Assembly: GCA_949358305.1 (NCBI GenBank)
Contig: OX442314.1
Span: 42,850,581 to 42,914,580 of the forward strand
DNA length: 64,000 nt
Source of the DNA: Strigamia acuminata
Lineage: Eukaryota; Arthropoda; Chilopoda; Geophilomorpha; Linotaeniidae
Direction of reading: 5' to 3'
Every line of letters starts with the position of its first letter. Within the stretch, counting starts at the first letter, position 1. Below, piece by piece: positions 9,836 to 20,900 of this stretch. A program made the position numbers and the translations under genes. A model generated the notes under the pieces. That model did not search any database. It saw only the letters and a list, made by a program, of their open reading frames with translations, and was not told the DNA's origin.

Positions 9836-10340
9836 TGTTACGTGGCCAGACTGACTACTGTTTGACCACGTAAATACTTGTATATTATAACTGGGGTTTG
9901 TAATTGCATTAAGTTAAACTAGCATTTAAACTGTGTTGCTAATAAGAAGGAAATGAAGAGGACTCATTGTATTATTATTAAAATATAACAGTATGTTTAT
10001 TAAACCATAAATACAATCTGAAAACAAATATAACTTAACTTAAACTAAATTCTAAAACTATCTTAAAAATAACCTAAGACTAAATAAGCATGAATAACTT
10101 TTGGGATGGGAAAACCTAGAGATGCCACAGCAATAACTGCTTGTCAACCTCTGTCCAATTTGGCTCTTGTCAAACATTAAATAGAGCTCGATCGTTCTAT
10201 TATTCAGTGATAGGTAAAGTCATTACCTCATCCGCTTAAGGCGGACTCTAGTGAGAGTTTTAGGGGTTATTCTCTAATGATTAACTACGGAAGCGAGGTG
10301 GCGACAGCTGATTCACAGCGTGCTCGTCCACCGCGTAACA
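9836..10340. mobile_element. Solo LTR (~505 bp) with ATAT target duplication
   Basis: Begins TGTTACGTGG and ends CGCGTAACA (TG...CA ends with a short inverted repeat TGTTACG/CGTAACA, as in gypsy LTRs). It is flanked by ATAT on both sides (9832-9835 and 10341-10344). No internal region is present, so it is a solo LTR left by recombination. TTTATT strings suggest the LTR reads on the minus strand, but this is weak. It abuts the truncated MITE copy. Confidence 0.72.
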
Positions 10341-10549
10341 ATATCGATATTTTGAAGTATCGTCGATAACGATAATCGGCAATCGAATATCGGCCAAAAC
10401 CGATACCTGTGCCGATATTAAAATTAAAATGGCCGACCACCACCTAAAATAAAAAAAAAAAAAAAATTGCAAATTGCTTTGGAATTATCAAATTCACATG
10501 CGGTGAAATAATTCCAAACAACACTATTTTACGAGGCTGATGCGACATA
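10341..10549. mobile_element. Truncated copy of the hAT-type MITE
   Basis: Aligns with 8650-8864 (ATATCGATATTTTGAAGTATCG through TTTACGAGGCTGATGCGACATA) with scattered differences and a shorter A-run. The left end is cut by the solo LTR and the right half is missing. 10550-10611 shows nothing recognisable. Confidence 0.8.
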
Positions 10550-10682
10550 TCTTATACAGGACAAATCTCATATACAAATGTGAAAAACATGTGGCGCCGC
10601 CATACGAATTGAACACACACATTTTAACACACATTTCCACACATTTTGCACATTTTGTACCATTCCTCCATAGGTTAGCCTA

Positions 10683-10850
10683 ATGCTTCCCGAATGCTTC
10701 CCGAATGCTTCCCGAATGCTCCCGAATGGTCTTTTTGGTCTTTTTGGTCTTTTTGGTCTTTTTAGTCAAAATGTTCAAAATGCTCCCCGGATTCCCCCGG
10801 ATTCCCCCGGATTCTCCCCGGATTTCCCCCGGATTCTCCCACTACAAACA
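10683..10850. repeat. Three consecutive short tandem arrays (10-11 bp)
   Basis: GCTTCCCGAAT occurs about four times (10683-10730), then GGTCTTTTTG four times (10731-10768), then CCCCCGGATT-type units five times (10786-10840). From 10851 to 10974 no feature is seen. Confidence 0.85.
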
Positions 10851-10974
10851 TATACACTCTTGCCCTGCAATGTGTGTTTACTATACATAACGTTGCATCG
10901 TATTATAACAAAATGTTTAGAGAAATGGTCAAAAATTAAGTGTCATAAACGTGCTGATTAGACGTAAAATGAGC

Positions 10975-11868
10975 TGAAAATCGACCTTCCAACGATCAAT
11001 CAACGACCTTTAAACGACTTTCAAATACCCTTCAAATGACCTTCAAACGACCTTTCAACGACCTTCAAACGACCTTCCAATGACCTTTCAATAATCTTTT
11101 AACAACCTTCCAACGACCTTCCAATAACCTTTAAACAACTTTTCAACGACCTTCAAACAACCTTCAAACGACCTTCAAACATTTTTCAAACGACCTCTAA
11201 ACGACCTTCCAACGACTTTTCAACGACCTTTAACCGACCTTCTAACAACCTTTCAACGACTTTTTAACAACCTTCCAATGACTTTCAAACACCCTTCAAA
11301 TGACCTTTAAACGACTTTTCAACGACCTTCAAACAACCTTTTAACGACTTTCCAACGACCTTTAAACGACTTTTCAACGACCTTTTAACGACCTTCCAAA
11401 GACCTTTCAATAACCTTCCAACAACCTTCCAACGACCTTCCAATAACCTTAAAACAACTTTCCAACGACCTTCCAACGACCTTCCAACGACCTTCTAACA
11501 ACCTTTCAATGACCTTTCAACGACCTTCCAGTAACCTTTAAACGACCTTCCAGTAACCTTTAAACGACCTTTAAACGACTTTTCAACAATCTTCAAATGA
11601 CCTTTAAACAACCTTTCAATGACCTTCAAACGACCTTCAAACAACCTTCAAACGACCTTTAAACATTTTTCAAACGACCTTTAAACGAGCTTTCAACAAC
11701 CTTTCAATGACCTTCCAACAACCTTCTAACGACCTTCCAGTCATCTTTAAACAACCTTTAAACAACTTTTCAATGACCTTTAACAACTTTCAAACAACCT
11801 TCCAACGACTTTTTAACAACCTTCCAACGACCTACAAACGACCTTTAAACGACCTTCAAATGGGGAGC
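10975..11868. repeat. ~0.9-kb degenerate minisatellite, 10-bp core AACGACCTTC
   Basis: Roughly ninety imperfect copies of a 10-base core (A)AACGACCTTC / AACAACCTTT / AATGACCTTC, often paired into 20-mers. There is strong strand asymmetry (almost no G on the plus strand). The short reading frames in it are repeat artefacts. Confidence 0.9.
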
Positions 11869-11879
11869 ATCCGGGGAGA

Positions 11880-13964
11880 TTCCGGAGAGAATCCGGGGGG
11901 ATTTCCCCCCCGATTTCCCCCCCGATTTCCCCCCGATTTCCCCCCCGATTTCCCCCCCGATTTCCCCCCCGATTTCCCCCCCGATTTCCCCCCCGATTTC
12001 CCCCCCGATTTCCCCCCCGATTTCCCCCCCGATTTCCCCCCCGATTTCCCCCCCGATTTCCCCCCCGATTTCCCCCCCGATTTCCCCCCCGATTTCCCCC
12101 CCGATTTCCCCCCCGATTTCCCCCCCGATTTCCCCCCCGATTTCCCCCCCGATTTCCCCCCCGATTCCCCCCCCGATTCCCCCCCCGATTTCCCCCCCCC
12201 GATTTCCCCCCCGATTTCCCCCCCGATTTCCCCCCCGATTTTTCCCCCGATTTTCCCCCCGATTTCCCCCCCGATTTCCCCCCCGATTTCCCCCCCGATT
12301 CCCCCCCCGATTCCTCCCCCGATTCCCCCCCCTTGATTCCCCCCCCCCCCGATTCCCCCCCCCGATTCCCCTCCCCGATTCCCTTCCCCGATTTCCCCCC
12401 GATTTCCCCCCGATTTCCCCCCCCCGATTCCCCCCCCGATTCCCCCCCCCGATTCCCCCCCCTATTCCCCCCCCTATTCCCCCCCCCCGATTACCCCCCG
12501 ATTCCCCCCCCGATTCCCCCCCCGATTCCCCCCCCGATTCCTTCCCCGATTCCCTTCCCCGATTCCCCCCCCGATTCCCCCCCCCGATTCCCCCCCCCCG
12601 ATTTCCCCCCCCCCCGATTTTCCCTCCCGATTTCCCCCCCCCCGATTCCCCCCCCGATTCCCCCCCCCGATTCCCCCCCCGATTCCCCCCCCCCGATTCC
12701 CCCCCCCCGATTCCCCCCCCCCCGATTCCTTCCCCGATTCCCCCCCCGATTCCCCCCCTTCGATTTCCCCCCCGATTTCCCCCCCGATTTCCCCCCCGAT
12801 TTCCCTCCCGATTTCCCCCCCGATTTCCCCCCCCGATTTCCCCCCCCGATTTCCCCCCCGATTTCCCCCCCGATTTCCCCCCCGATTTCCCCCCCGATTT
12901 CCCCCCCAATTCCCCCCCCGATTTCCCCCCCCGATTTCCCCCCCCCGATTTCCCCCCCCCGATTTCCCCCCCGATTTCTCCCCCGATTTTCCCCCCGATT
13001 TCCCCCCCGATTCCTCCCCGATTCCTCCCCCGATTCCCCCCCCTTGATTCCCCCCCCCCCCCGATTCCCCCCCCGATTCCCCTCCCCGATTCCCTTCCCC
13101 GATTTCCCCCCGATTTCCCCCCGATTTCCCCCCCCCGATTCCCCCCCCGATTCCCCCCCCGATTCCCCCCCCCTATTCCCCCCCCCCGATTCCCCCCCGA
13201 TTCCCCCCCCGATTCCCCCCCCGATTCCCCCCCCGATTCCTTCCCCGATTCCCTTCCCCGATTCCCCCCCCGATTCCCCCCCCCGATTCCCCCCCCCCGA
13301 TTTCTTCCCCCCCCGATTTTCCCTCCCGATTTCCCCCCCCCCCGATTCCCCCCCCGATTCCCCTCCCCGATTCCCCCCCCGATTCCCCCCCCCCCGATTC
13401 CTTCCCCGATTCCCCCCCCGATTCCCCCTCCGATTCCCCCCCCCGATTCCCCCCCCGATTCCCCCCCCGATTCCCCCCCCGATTCCCCCCCCCGATTCCC
13501 CCCCCGATTCCCCCCCCGATTTTCCCCCCGATTCCCCCCCCCGATTCTCCCCTTTCGATTCCCCCCCCGATTCCCCCCCCGATTCCCCCCCCGATTCCCC
13601 CCCCGATTTCCCCCCCGATTTCCCCCCGATTCCCCCCCCGATTTCCCCCCGATTCCCCCCCCCCGATTCCCCCCCCCCCGATTCCCCCCCTTCGATCCCC
13701 CCCCCCCGATTCCCCCCCCCCCCCGATTCCCCCTCCGATTCCCTCCCCCGATTCCCCCCCCCCCCAATTTCCCCCCCCCCGATTTCCCCCCCCGATTCCT
13801 TCCCCGATTCCCCCCCCAATTCCCCCCCTGATTCCCCCCCCGATTCCCCCCCCGATTCCCCCCCCCGATTCCCCCCCCGATTTCTCCCCCGATTTCCCCC
13901 CCCGATTTCCCCCCCCGATTTCCCCCCCCGATTTCCCCCCCGATTTCCCCCCCGATTTCCCCCC
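11880..13964. repeat. 2.1-kb C-homopolymer minisatellite, unit GATTTCCCCCCC
   Basis: About 175 copies of an 11-13-bp unit of the form GATT(T)C6-9. The first ~300 bp are nearly pure 12-mers. A higher-order repeat of about 700-711 bp is visible: the marker CCTTGATTCC recurs at 12331 and 13042, and CCCTTCCCC at 12381 and 13092. The minus strand is a continuous series of G7 runs. The long open frames on both strands (Pro/Asp/Phe or Gly/Asn/Arg repeats) follow from the 12-base period and are not genes. Confidence 0.93.
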
Positions 13965-14211
13965 CTATGGAGGAATGGTACAAAATGTGCAAAATGTGTG
14001 GAAATGTGTGTTAAAATGTGTGTGTTAGCATGTTATTGTTAAGGTAGTTGCTAAGTAACTTGTTATCTGTAGTTAAGAAGCATTGCATTGTTAAGTGTTA
14101 GTTGCTATGACAACATTGTTTGATTTTCTCACTGCTCATGTATCATTCGAAGAGTAAAGACGTTTTCATATTTGTTCTTCCACACTCCTGATTAACAGTG
14201 TGCAAACACTT

Positions 14212-14345
14212 GTCAAAATGTGTGCAATAGTCTGGCAAAATGTGTACAAAATGAGGTAAAATCTGTGCAAAAACATGGCAAAATCTGTGCAAAAACGTGG
14301 TAAAATGTGTACAAAAACGTGGCAAAATGTGTGCATATTGTGTGC
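14212..14345. repeat. ~19-bp tandem repeat, TGGCAAAATGTGTGCAAAAA
   Basis: About seven imperfect units of GGCAAAATGTGTGCAAAAAC. It shares the AAAATGTG words of the 62-bp inverted arm just to its left, suggesting a common origin. 14027-14211 and 14346-14607 contain no recognisable gene. Confidence 0.8.
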
Positions 14346-15182
14346 ATATTGAAACGGTGGTCAGGTTGTTGAGATATTCCAGTTTGAAGTTGTGGCACCA
14401 GATTCGGGATTGAAGAACAACTTTTTTTTGTCTTATTCAAATGGTTGCTGCTTGAAAACTAAAAGGGGGAAGAGACTTGTGCTTTTCAGGGTTTATTAAG
14501 GAGAAAGTCCTCTTTCTTTTGGTGTAAAAACCATTAAAATCTGTGGTAAAAAAAAAATAGGATTTGTTCTATCTGTAGTTTGGGCGAATGTGAATGTGGT
14601 GCCAACTTCAGCCCGGTAGATTCACCCCGCGTCTCTCAACCGTTTTCTGCATCATGTGAACGTCGAAATGCTCTCTTCTCATCTCAGTAATGTGCAAACT
14701 CACTATTAACCCGACCAGAGATTCGATTTTGCAAAGATCCTCAATCGCTGACGGCCCCAACAAATCACATTCAACTAGTTCCAAACGTTCGAGTTTCTTC
14801 TTCGCCATGAACTCAGCAAACTCGCGTGCTATTTTATCGCTGAAACCGCAGCAACAGCAAAGTCCAAGCGACTCGAGATTCCGATACATGTGCAACACCT
14901 GGAAAAAATAACCGGAAGAATACCAAACATCCACGGGACCGCCCACACAAAATTCAACTAAACTTTCCAAATACAAATGACGCAAACTGAGTCGATCAAA
15001 TGCAGCATTACTGGTGTCACTCTCGGTTACGCGATCACTTAAGTAGGTCAACACCTTGAATTGCGTCAAACTGAGCAGCATTTTGAGGGTGAAAACGCCC
15101 GAATAAATGCTGATTGTGCAAACTTTGGGACACGTGAGCACAGCAATGTCCAGCTCATCTTAAATGGAGTCATCGGGGAGGG

Positions 15183-15195
15183 GGGGGGGGGGGCA
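15183..15195. repeat. Poly-G tract
   Basis: An uninterrupted run of about a dozen or more G, in the boundary between copy A and the inserted sequence. It is prone to sequencing-length error. Confidence 0.8.
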
Positions 15196-15199
15196 CGAA

Positions 15200-15770
15200 A
15201 TACAATTTGTGAAAACCGTGTGGTTTTACAAGTTTTTTTGATTTTATTTACCATTTAGTTGAAATTCTTTATTCTTATATTAATTTGTAGTTGCTAAAGT
15301 GTTTTAATATGTATTTTTAGTTTATTTGTAACATTGCTCGATTTTATATTATTGAAACTATTGCATTTATTGTGTTTCTTTTATTTCATTTGTTTTAAAT
15401 ATTCCAAATAATATTTCACTTGTTCTATTTGTATTTGGTTTTAATTTCACCTAAATTGGGGTCTGTGACCCCGGAGACCCTTCCAGGTTAAGGATGTGTC
15501 TCCATTTTTAATTGTATCCTCCTGTTGGGTTTGACTCAGTTGAACCAATAGGAGTGTCTGTTGTAGATATGTTGAGAATCCCCCACCCAGTGAAATAAAA
15601 CCTTCAGTATAACTTTGGACTCAAAACTGTGTGTGTGCTTTATTTTCTGCTCTGGCTGCCATCTTGGAATTTACAAGAAACATCAAATTTTCAACTTCAA
15701 ATCAACATTTGCTACCAGGACTTTAGAACTCATTACTTAAAATTGAGAACTAGTGTCAGCATTTGACACA
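15200..15770 (+). other. Inserted AT-rich sequence with LTR-like polyadenylation end
   Basis: Separates the two pieces of copy A's LRR exon. It contains GTGAAATAAAACCTTCAGT (AATAAA near 15595) followed by a GT-rich stretch, as in the R/U5 part of an LTR, but I could not resolve TG...CA ends or a target duplication. There is no coding sequence. A solo LTR is plausible, not proven. Confidence 0.35.
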
Positions 15771-16258
15771 ATTTTGTCAGCTTGTATTGCTGTGGTGGCA
15801 AGTCAAGCGGCAATAGCGTCTTGAGCCACCTGCTGCAAACTAAACATGGAACTTTCATGTCTTTGATCGATGGCATATTGTTCAATACAAAGCAGCAGCA
15901 GACCGCTGAAATGTCCTAAATTGTGAACCTCGAATACTCGCAGGGTCTTTCTGAGTGCGGAATCTTCTCTGCAGCGGTTTTCTCACAAACATTTATGTGG
16001 TTCTTCTGATACGAAGCTCAACGAGTGACTGTTTTTATCTGTCTGGAATGAATTTGTATGAGAATACGCTAAATTGGACCGTGTGCTATTGAAAATTACG
16101 AAATAAATTCACAAATTCAAGTGTAACTTACGTAGGTCATCGAAATAAGTGATTAATTGCAACGTGTTTTTCATTTCAACATCGTCCATTTCCTCAACGT
16201 TCCGTTGCATCAGACAGTCGAAAAGAATTTTTATTGCCACGTCGGTTAATTTCTGCAT

Positions 16259-17555
16259 TTTCGATTCTGCTCAAGAAATAGACAATTTAATAGTGACATT
16301 TTGGTTTAGTTTTGTCTTTACCTGAAATTGAAGAGCCACAAATTTTCTACAAGCGACTAAACCCTGACATCCTGGTCCCTCCGTTATGACTAGCAGAAGC
16401 CATTTTGATTCCCTAATTCTATCCCACTTGTGATGTACTCACACCCACAAATCAACTATCAATACTTTCCAAATTCTACCACCGCGATTACCGGCGCTGT
16501 CGACAGACCACAACAACGTTAGAAACATGACTGAAAATAAAGGGATTTCGACCGAAACAAATCCTCAAACTAAATCGAGATGACATCGAATGAAAGCGTC
16601 AAGTTTTCGTCGATGGATCATGCGCAGAAAATTCTAAACAACCTGAACAATTCAAGAAAGACAGATTGAAACAAATTATATTTAAAAATATTGCAAAAAA
16701 TTATAATTATTTTTCTCTTTAAATTATAGACGGTAATATTTCGTATTAAGAAGAAAAATTATTTAACCTCAATAAAACTTGAAAATCTTATTTTTTACCA
16801 CTGGAAAAGGTTTTGAAGCAGTAATCACAATAGATTTCTAAATTCACAACAACAGTTGGTCCTAAACAAACCTCGAAATGTTCAACGACAAGAAAACAAG
16901 CTTTGATGCGTCCAAACTGAGACGTTTCGCTTTGGCAAAAATAAACCAAAAAGCCAAACCGAAACTACCAGAATCTGGTGGGAAAAAAGATGTTCAGTAC
17001 TTTCTGCTCCAGGTTTCCATCTGGTGGAAGAAACCCGCAACGTTCAAATAAACTCAGCATCATCAATGGAAGTGTTTCCCAGGGCCGCAACAAATCAAGA
17101 ACAACACTATTTAATTCGGGGTTCACATATACAAAATCAAAAGAACAAAAGAAAGATTATGACAATTCATGACACTTTACATCTATTTCTGGTTACACGT
17201 TATTGGCTCTCAACCAAAAGCACCTCCTCGATGTCGATTTCACTGCAAGGCACAACATCAAGTCCTTCGATCTGGCGTGAGCTCGCTACTTCTAAAACAC
17301 CCGTTTTTAAAACAGACGTGGAGAAGTGAAGTCCTGAAGCGAGCAAGAGCAGTCGTGCTCTGTTCTTTATTACATAAAATGCATTTTTTTACATAAAAAT
17401 GTGGGTTTTGGGATATTTTTTGTCTAAATATTTTTTTTTTCTAAAAATGTATTTTTTTTTCACTTGAAAATGAAATTTTTTCATCGCAAGACGCATCTTT
17501 CTGCCTGCAATTGCATTTATCTTCCTTGAAGACTGACATTTCTTCTTTAATAATT
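16259..17555. other. Intergenic region with LRR-family upstream-like sequence
   Basis: About 16845-16960 (CACAACAACAGTTGGTCCTA..AACAAACCTCGAAATGTT) resembles the 5' flank of copies B (32940-33060) and E (37405-37510), so it is probably the ancestral promoter region of copy A or an adjoining copy. Nothing else is recognised; the short open frames at 16978-17396 have no family features. Confidence 0.4.
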
Positions 17556-17559
17556 TCAA

Positions 17560-17665
17560 GTTCCGCCATTTGTGGAGTTTTAGTTCTCTTTTGATACTCA
17601 ATTTTAATTTGTGGTCACAAACTTTAAGCAAAAATCCCAAATAAAAAATAACAGACATTTTATAA
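17560..17665 (-). pseudogene. Relic of LRR-family exon 2
   Basis: The minus strand reads YLGFLLKVCDHKLKLSIKREL, comparable with DLDFLFRVCGRKLEVSREREL of the exon 2/intron junction in copies B and E. No splice donor is kept. It is one of three such relics (also 19372-19455 and 36635-36720). Confidence 0.5.
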
Positions 17666-17977
17666 TAACATCTGATATTACAGCTAGGTTCGGTTTATGT
17701 TAAACAAGAATCAACTGGGTAACAGTAAATAGAAAAATAAATGTTGGAATCAACAGTGACAACAGAAACTATACACAAAAAATAGACAAATATTGATTCT
17801 TGCATAGATACTTTTTAATATAAGACAAAATTCACCAAAAAATACGTCAGTGGTTCCAATTTGACATAACACGTTATGCATTAAATCTAAACGTCACTTG
17901 GTAGACATTGCATATTATCTTTTTATTTTTCTATACAAAAAATAATCCATTTTATGCAGATAACTCGTTAGTTACCG

Positions 17978-20900
17978 TCATTCATCATCATCACTGTCCT
18001 CATCAACACTATCCTCAAAACCAATAAAATCCCTTAAACCAATATCCAGATCATCACTATCATCACCAAACAACATCACAAACTCATCCTCAACCTCATC
18101 GTCCGGGGAAAAGATTTCTAGTTGGAGATCCACACCGTGTTGTTCAGCTGTTTGCTTCATCAAAAAAACGTCGAAATGCCGTTTTCTGATCTCATTAACC
18201 GCCAAATAGACCTTCAACTTGACCAGAGAATCTATTTTCACCAGATCCTCAATCGCAGACGGCCCCAGCAAATCGCAGTACACAATATCCAAACGTTTCA
18301 GTTTTTTCTTCGCCATCACCTGGGCGAACTCGCGTGCAATTTTATTACTAAATCCTTCGCATTGTACAAGAAACAGTTTCTCCAGGTTGGGACACATGCC
18401 CAAAACCTCGAACAAATATCCAGAAGAAACCCAACTGTCCATGGGGTCCCTCAGGAATTTCACCAACGAAACAAAACACAAATCGCGCAAATTAACTCGA
18501 TCAAACACATCGTTTTTCTCCTCAAATTCCGCTTCCGTGTCTTCGTCCAAATCCATGTTAACTCGCAAGGTGCTCAACTCCTTGAATTTCGTCAAACAAT
18601 GCAGCATTTTTGGCGTAAAAACTAAAGGGGAGATTTCGATTTTGGAAACCTTAGGACACCTGAGCACGGCTATGTCCAGCTCTTCCTCGATGGCTTTGTC
18701 GGGAGACACGAAGCACAAATTCCTCAATTGGAATAGCTGCGCGTCGTTTGTGGGCAGCGCTTTGAGCCACATGGAATGGTAGGATACCATATCTTCCACC
18801 AATTCCATCGTCTTCAATATCAAGCAGTAGCATTTCGCCGATAACTCGTGACTGTACAAATTGATCGTTCGCAAGGTTGTCCTGAGCAGAGAGTCTTCTC
18901 TGCACAGTGCTCTTACGAAACCGTCCGTGGTTTCACTGGCAATAAGCGTATCGAGCGGCAGCTGGGCGATGTACGTCGCCGCGTCGTCTTCAACAACACA
19001 CTCGTAAATGCGTAGTTCCTGTAGATTGGGCATAATCTGGCACATTTGTTTGCACACACTGGCTGTGAGTGGACAGTTGCGAGGCAGTGTTAACTTTGTA
19101 ACATTCTACGGGATGGGATACAATGAAAAGAATTAATTTGCACGCAAATATCATAACAATATGCATTTTTAACAGAAGAATGAGGATTTTTTCTAAAAAT
19201 GCATTTTTTTTTACCCTAAAAATAAAAATTGTTCATCTTTCTGTCTGCAAATGCATTTTTCTGACATGAAATATTCACTTTTCTGCTTAAAAGGCGACTT
19301 CTGAATATTTAATATTCAGTTTTCTTTTTCTAATTTATTATTATTTGTCGTCTTAACAATAATTTATGTTTTAGTTCTCTTTTGATACTCATTTGTAATT
19401 TGTGGCCAGCAAGTGTAAGTAAAAATTTCAAATCAAAATTAGAACTTGAAAAATACATAATAAGGTTTGTTAGTCATGAGAAAGCTGCTGACGAAATAAT
19501 AAACAACCTTTCGAGTTGAAAATTGTGCACAAACTGTTTTAATCAGGCTTTTACAAAATAAAAAGTAAACAAAACGAAATCACGAAATAAAAGTGTAACA
19601 GCTTCTGTAATTGGTCGGCCTGGTATGATGTCATCAATAGCACCGACAGGTGCGCCGCGTGGCAGGTGTTCGCCCCAGGCGCAAGGTCGTCGCCGAGACG
19701 TGAGGTCATCGTATGGCCTCACACGTCCACCCCGGGGGTAGTGATGGTCCCCATCACGGCATCTTCCCGTTGGAACCTCTTGAGTTGTGCCCCGTGCGCT
19801 TTCCAAGTGCGTCCGTCGTCCCCTGCCAGCAAAAAGACCTCGGTCGCCAGACGTTCCACGATGGTGTATGGGCCCTCATACAGGGCGTCGAACTTCCTTT
19901 TTCGGTGACCCTTGGTAAACAGCACTCTGTCTCCCACCCGCATACTGGATGGTGCCCGATTTCGGTCGAAACGGTCCTTCTGCGTCCTACCCGCCTCCTC
20001 CAAGTTTCTGACCGCCTCTTCTCTATCTCCCCAGAGTCTCTCCAATCCTTCGGTCAAGTCCTCGTCCTCGATCGCCACCAACTCCTCTTTAAAGTCCGGC
20101 ACATATCCATGCACCATTTCGAACGGCGAGATCCGCGACGACGACTGCACTGTATTATTTATCGCCCAAACCTGGTCAGACAAATTCTTCGCCCACCTCT
20201 CCAAACCGCCCTCGGCCTTGCGCAACTTCTGGACGATAGTTTGAATTGTCCGCTCAATTAGTACGTTAGAGGCGTGGTGGTACGGTGGGCAGACCTCCAC
20301 CTCCGCTCCCTCGCCCTCAGCGAATTCCACGAACTCTTTAGCAATAAATGAGGTGCCGGCGTCGGTAATGATCTTCCTTGCGGGCCCAAAACGCCCAAAA
20401 ATATCGGTTCTAACCTTTTCTACCGATGTAGCTGCCTTCGTATTGCGGACCGGCACCGCCACGACGAATCTCGAAAACAAATCGATCGCCGCCAACACGA
20501 ACAAGTTTCCCCCGCTGCACGGGTACGGGCCCCCGTGATCGATCGCAATCGTATGGAACGGCCTGGGGGGGATGGGTCGATTAGTCAGGAGCCCAAATGG
20601 CTTTGCCGTCCGATGATTCTGGCGCTGGCACTTCTGACATCCGCGCACAAAGCCCTCCACGCCTCCTCGCATCCCCTTCCACCAATGTCGTCTCCTTAAC
20701 CTCGAGAGCGTCCTAAACGCGTCGGCGTGTCCGCATGACTCGTGCACTGCCTTCGTTAGTCTGTCTGTCATGTTCTTTGGTACTACAATCTGTGAATGTT
20801 TCTTGCCCCTTCGTGTCTCCACGTGGAGGAGGAGTCCATCGACCACCTCAAATTCCGTCGGGAGATGATTCATTTTATCTCTGCAAAAGGCGTCGCCCAT

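Larger units (their letters stand above)
10612..14026. mobile_element. 3.4-kb unit bounded by 62-bp inverted repeats and filled with minisatellites
   Basis: The left end (10612-10673, AACACACACATTTTAACACA...CCTCCATAG) is present as its reverse complement at 13965-14026 (CTATGGAGG...GTGTGTGTT). Between the arms are three minisatellite blocks of 10-12-bp units with different cores and no protein gene. No clear target duplication flanks the arms (left ACGAATTG, right AGCATGTT). It could be a fold-back type non-autonomous transposon or an inverted duplication enclosing expanded satellites. The symmetry of the arms is directly visible; mobility is inference. Confidence 0.7.
14608..16258 (-). pseudogene. 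LRR-family gene copy A, decayed and interrupted
   Basis: Exon 1 is intact at 16132-16258: ATG, MQKLTDVAIKILFD..., ending at a GTAAGT donor after 127 bases, the same length as in copy E. Exon 2 is not found. The LRR exon survives in two pieces. About 15777-16020 is degenerate, with stops. 14608-15175 includes the LRR motifs FSDKIAREFAEFMAKKKLERL and DLLGPSAIEDL, matching copy B, but ends early in LPG without the acidic tail. About 600 bases of unrelated sequence (15200-15770) split the LRR exon. It is a paralogue of the intact gene at 17978-32883. The breaks make a functional product unlikely. Confidence 0.75.

Noticed and set aside
11845-14042. Very long open frames (up to 715 codons, Gly/Asn/Arg or Pro/Asp/Phe repeats) on both strands
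   Set aside because: They arise because the minisatellite period is a multiple of three and lacks stop codons; both strands are open at once and no non-repeat sequence is encoded.
18122-18782. Plus-strand frames opposite LRR copy B exon 3
   Set aside because: Copy B's minus-strand frame joins correct splice sites and carries LRR motifs; the plus frames do not.
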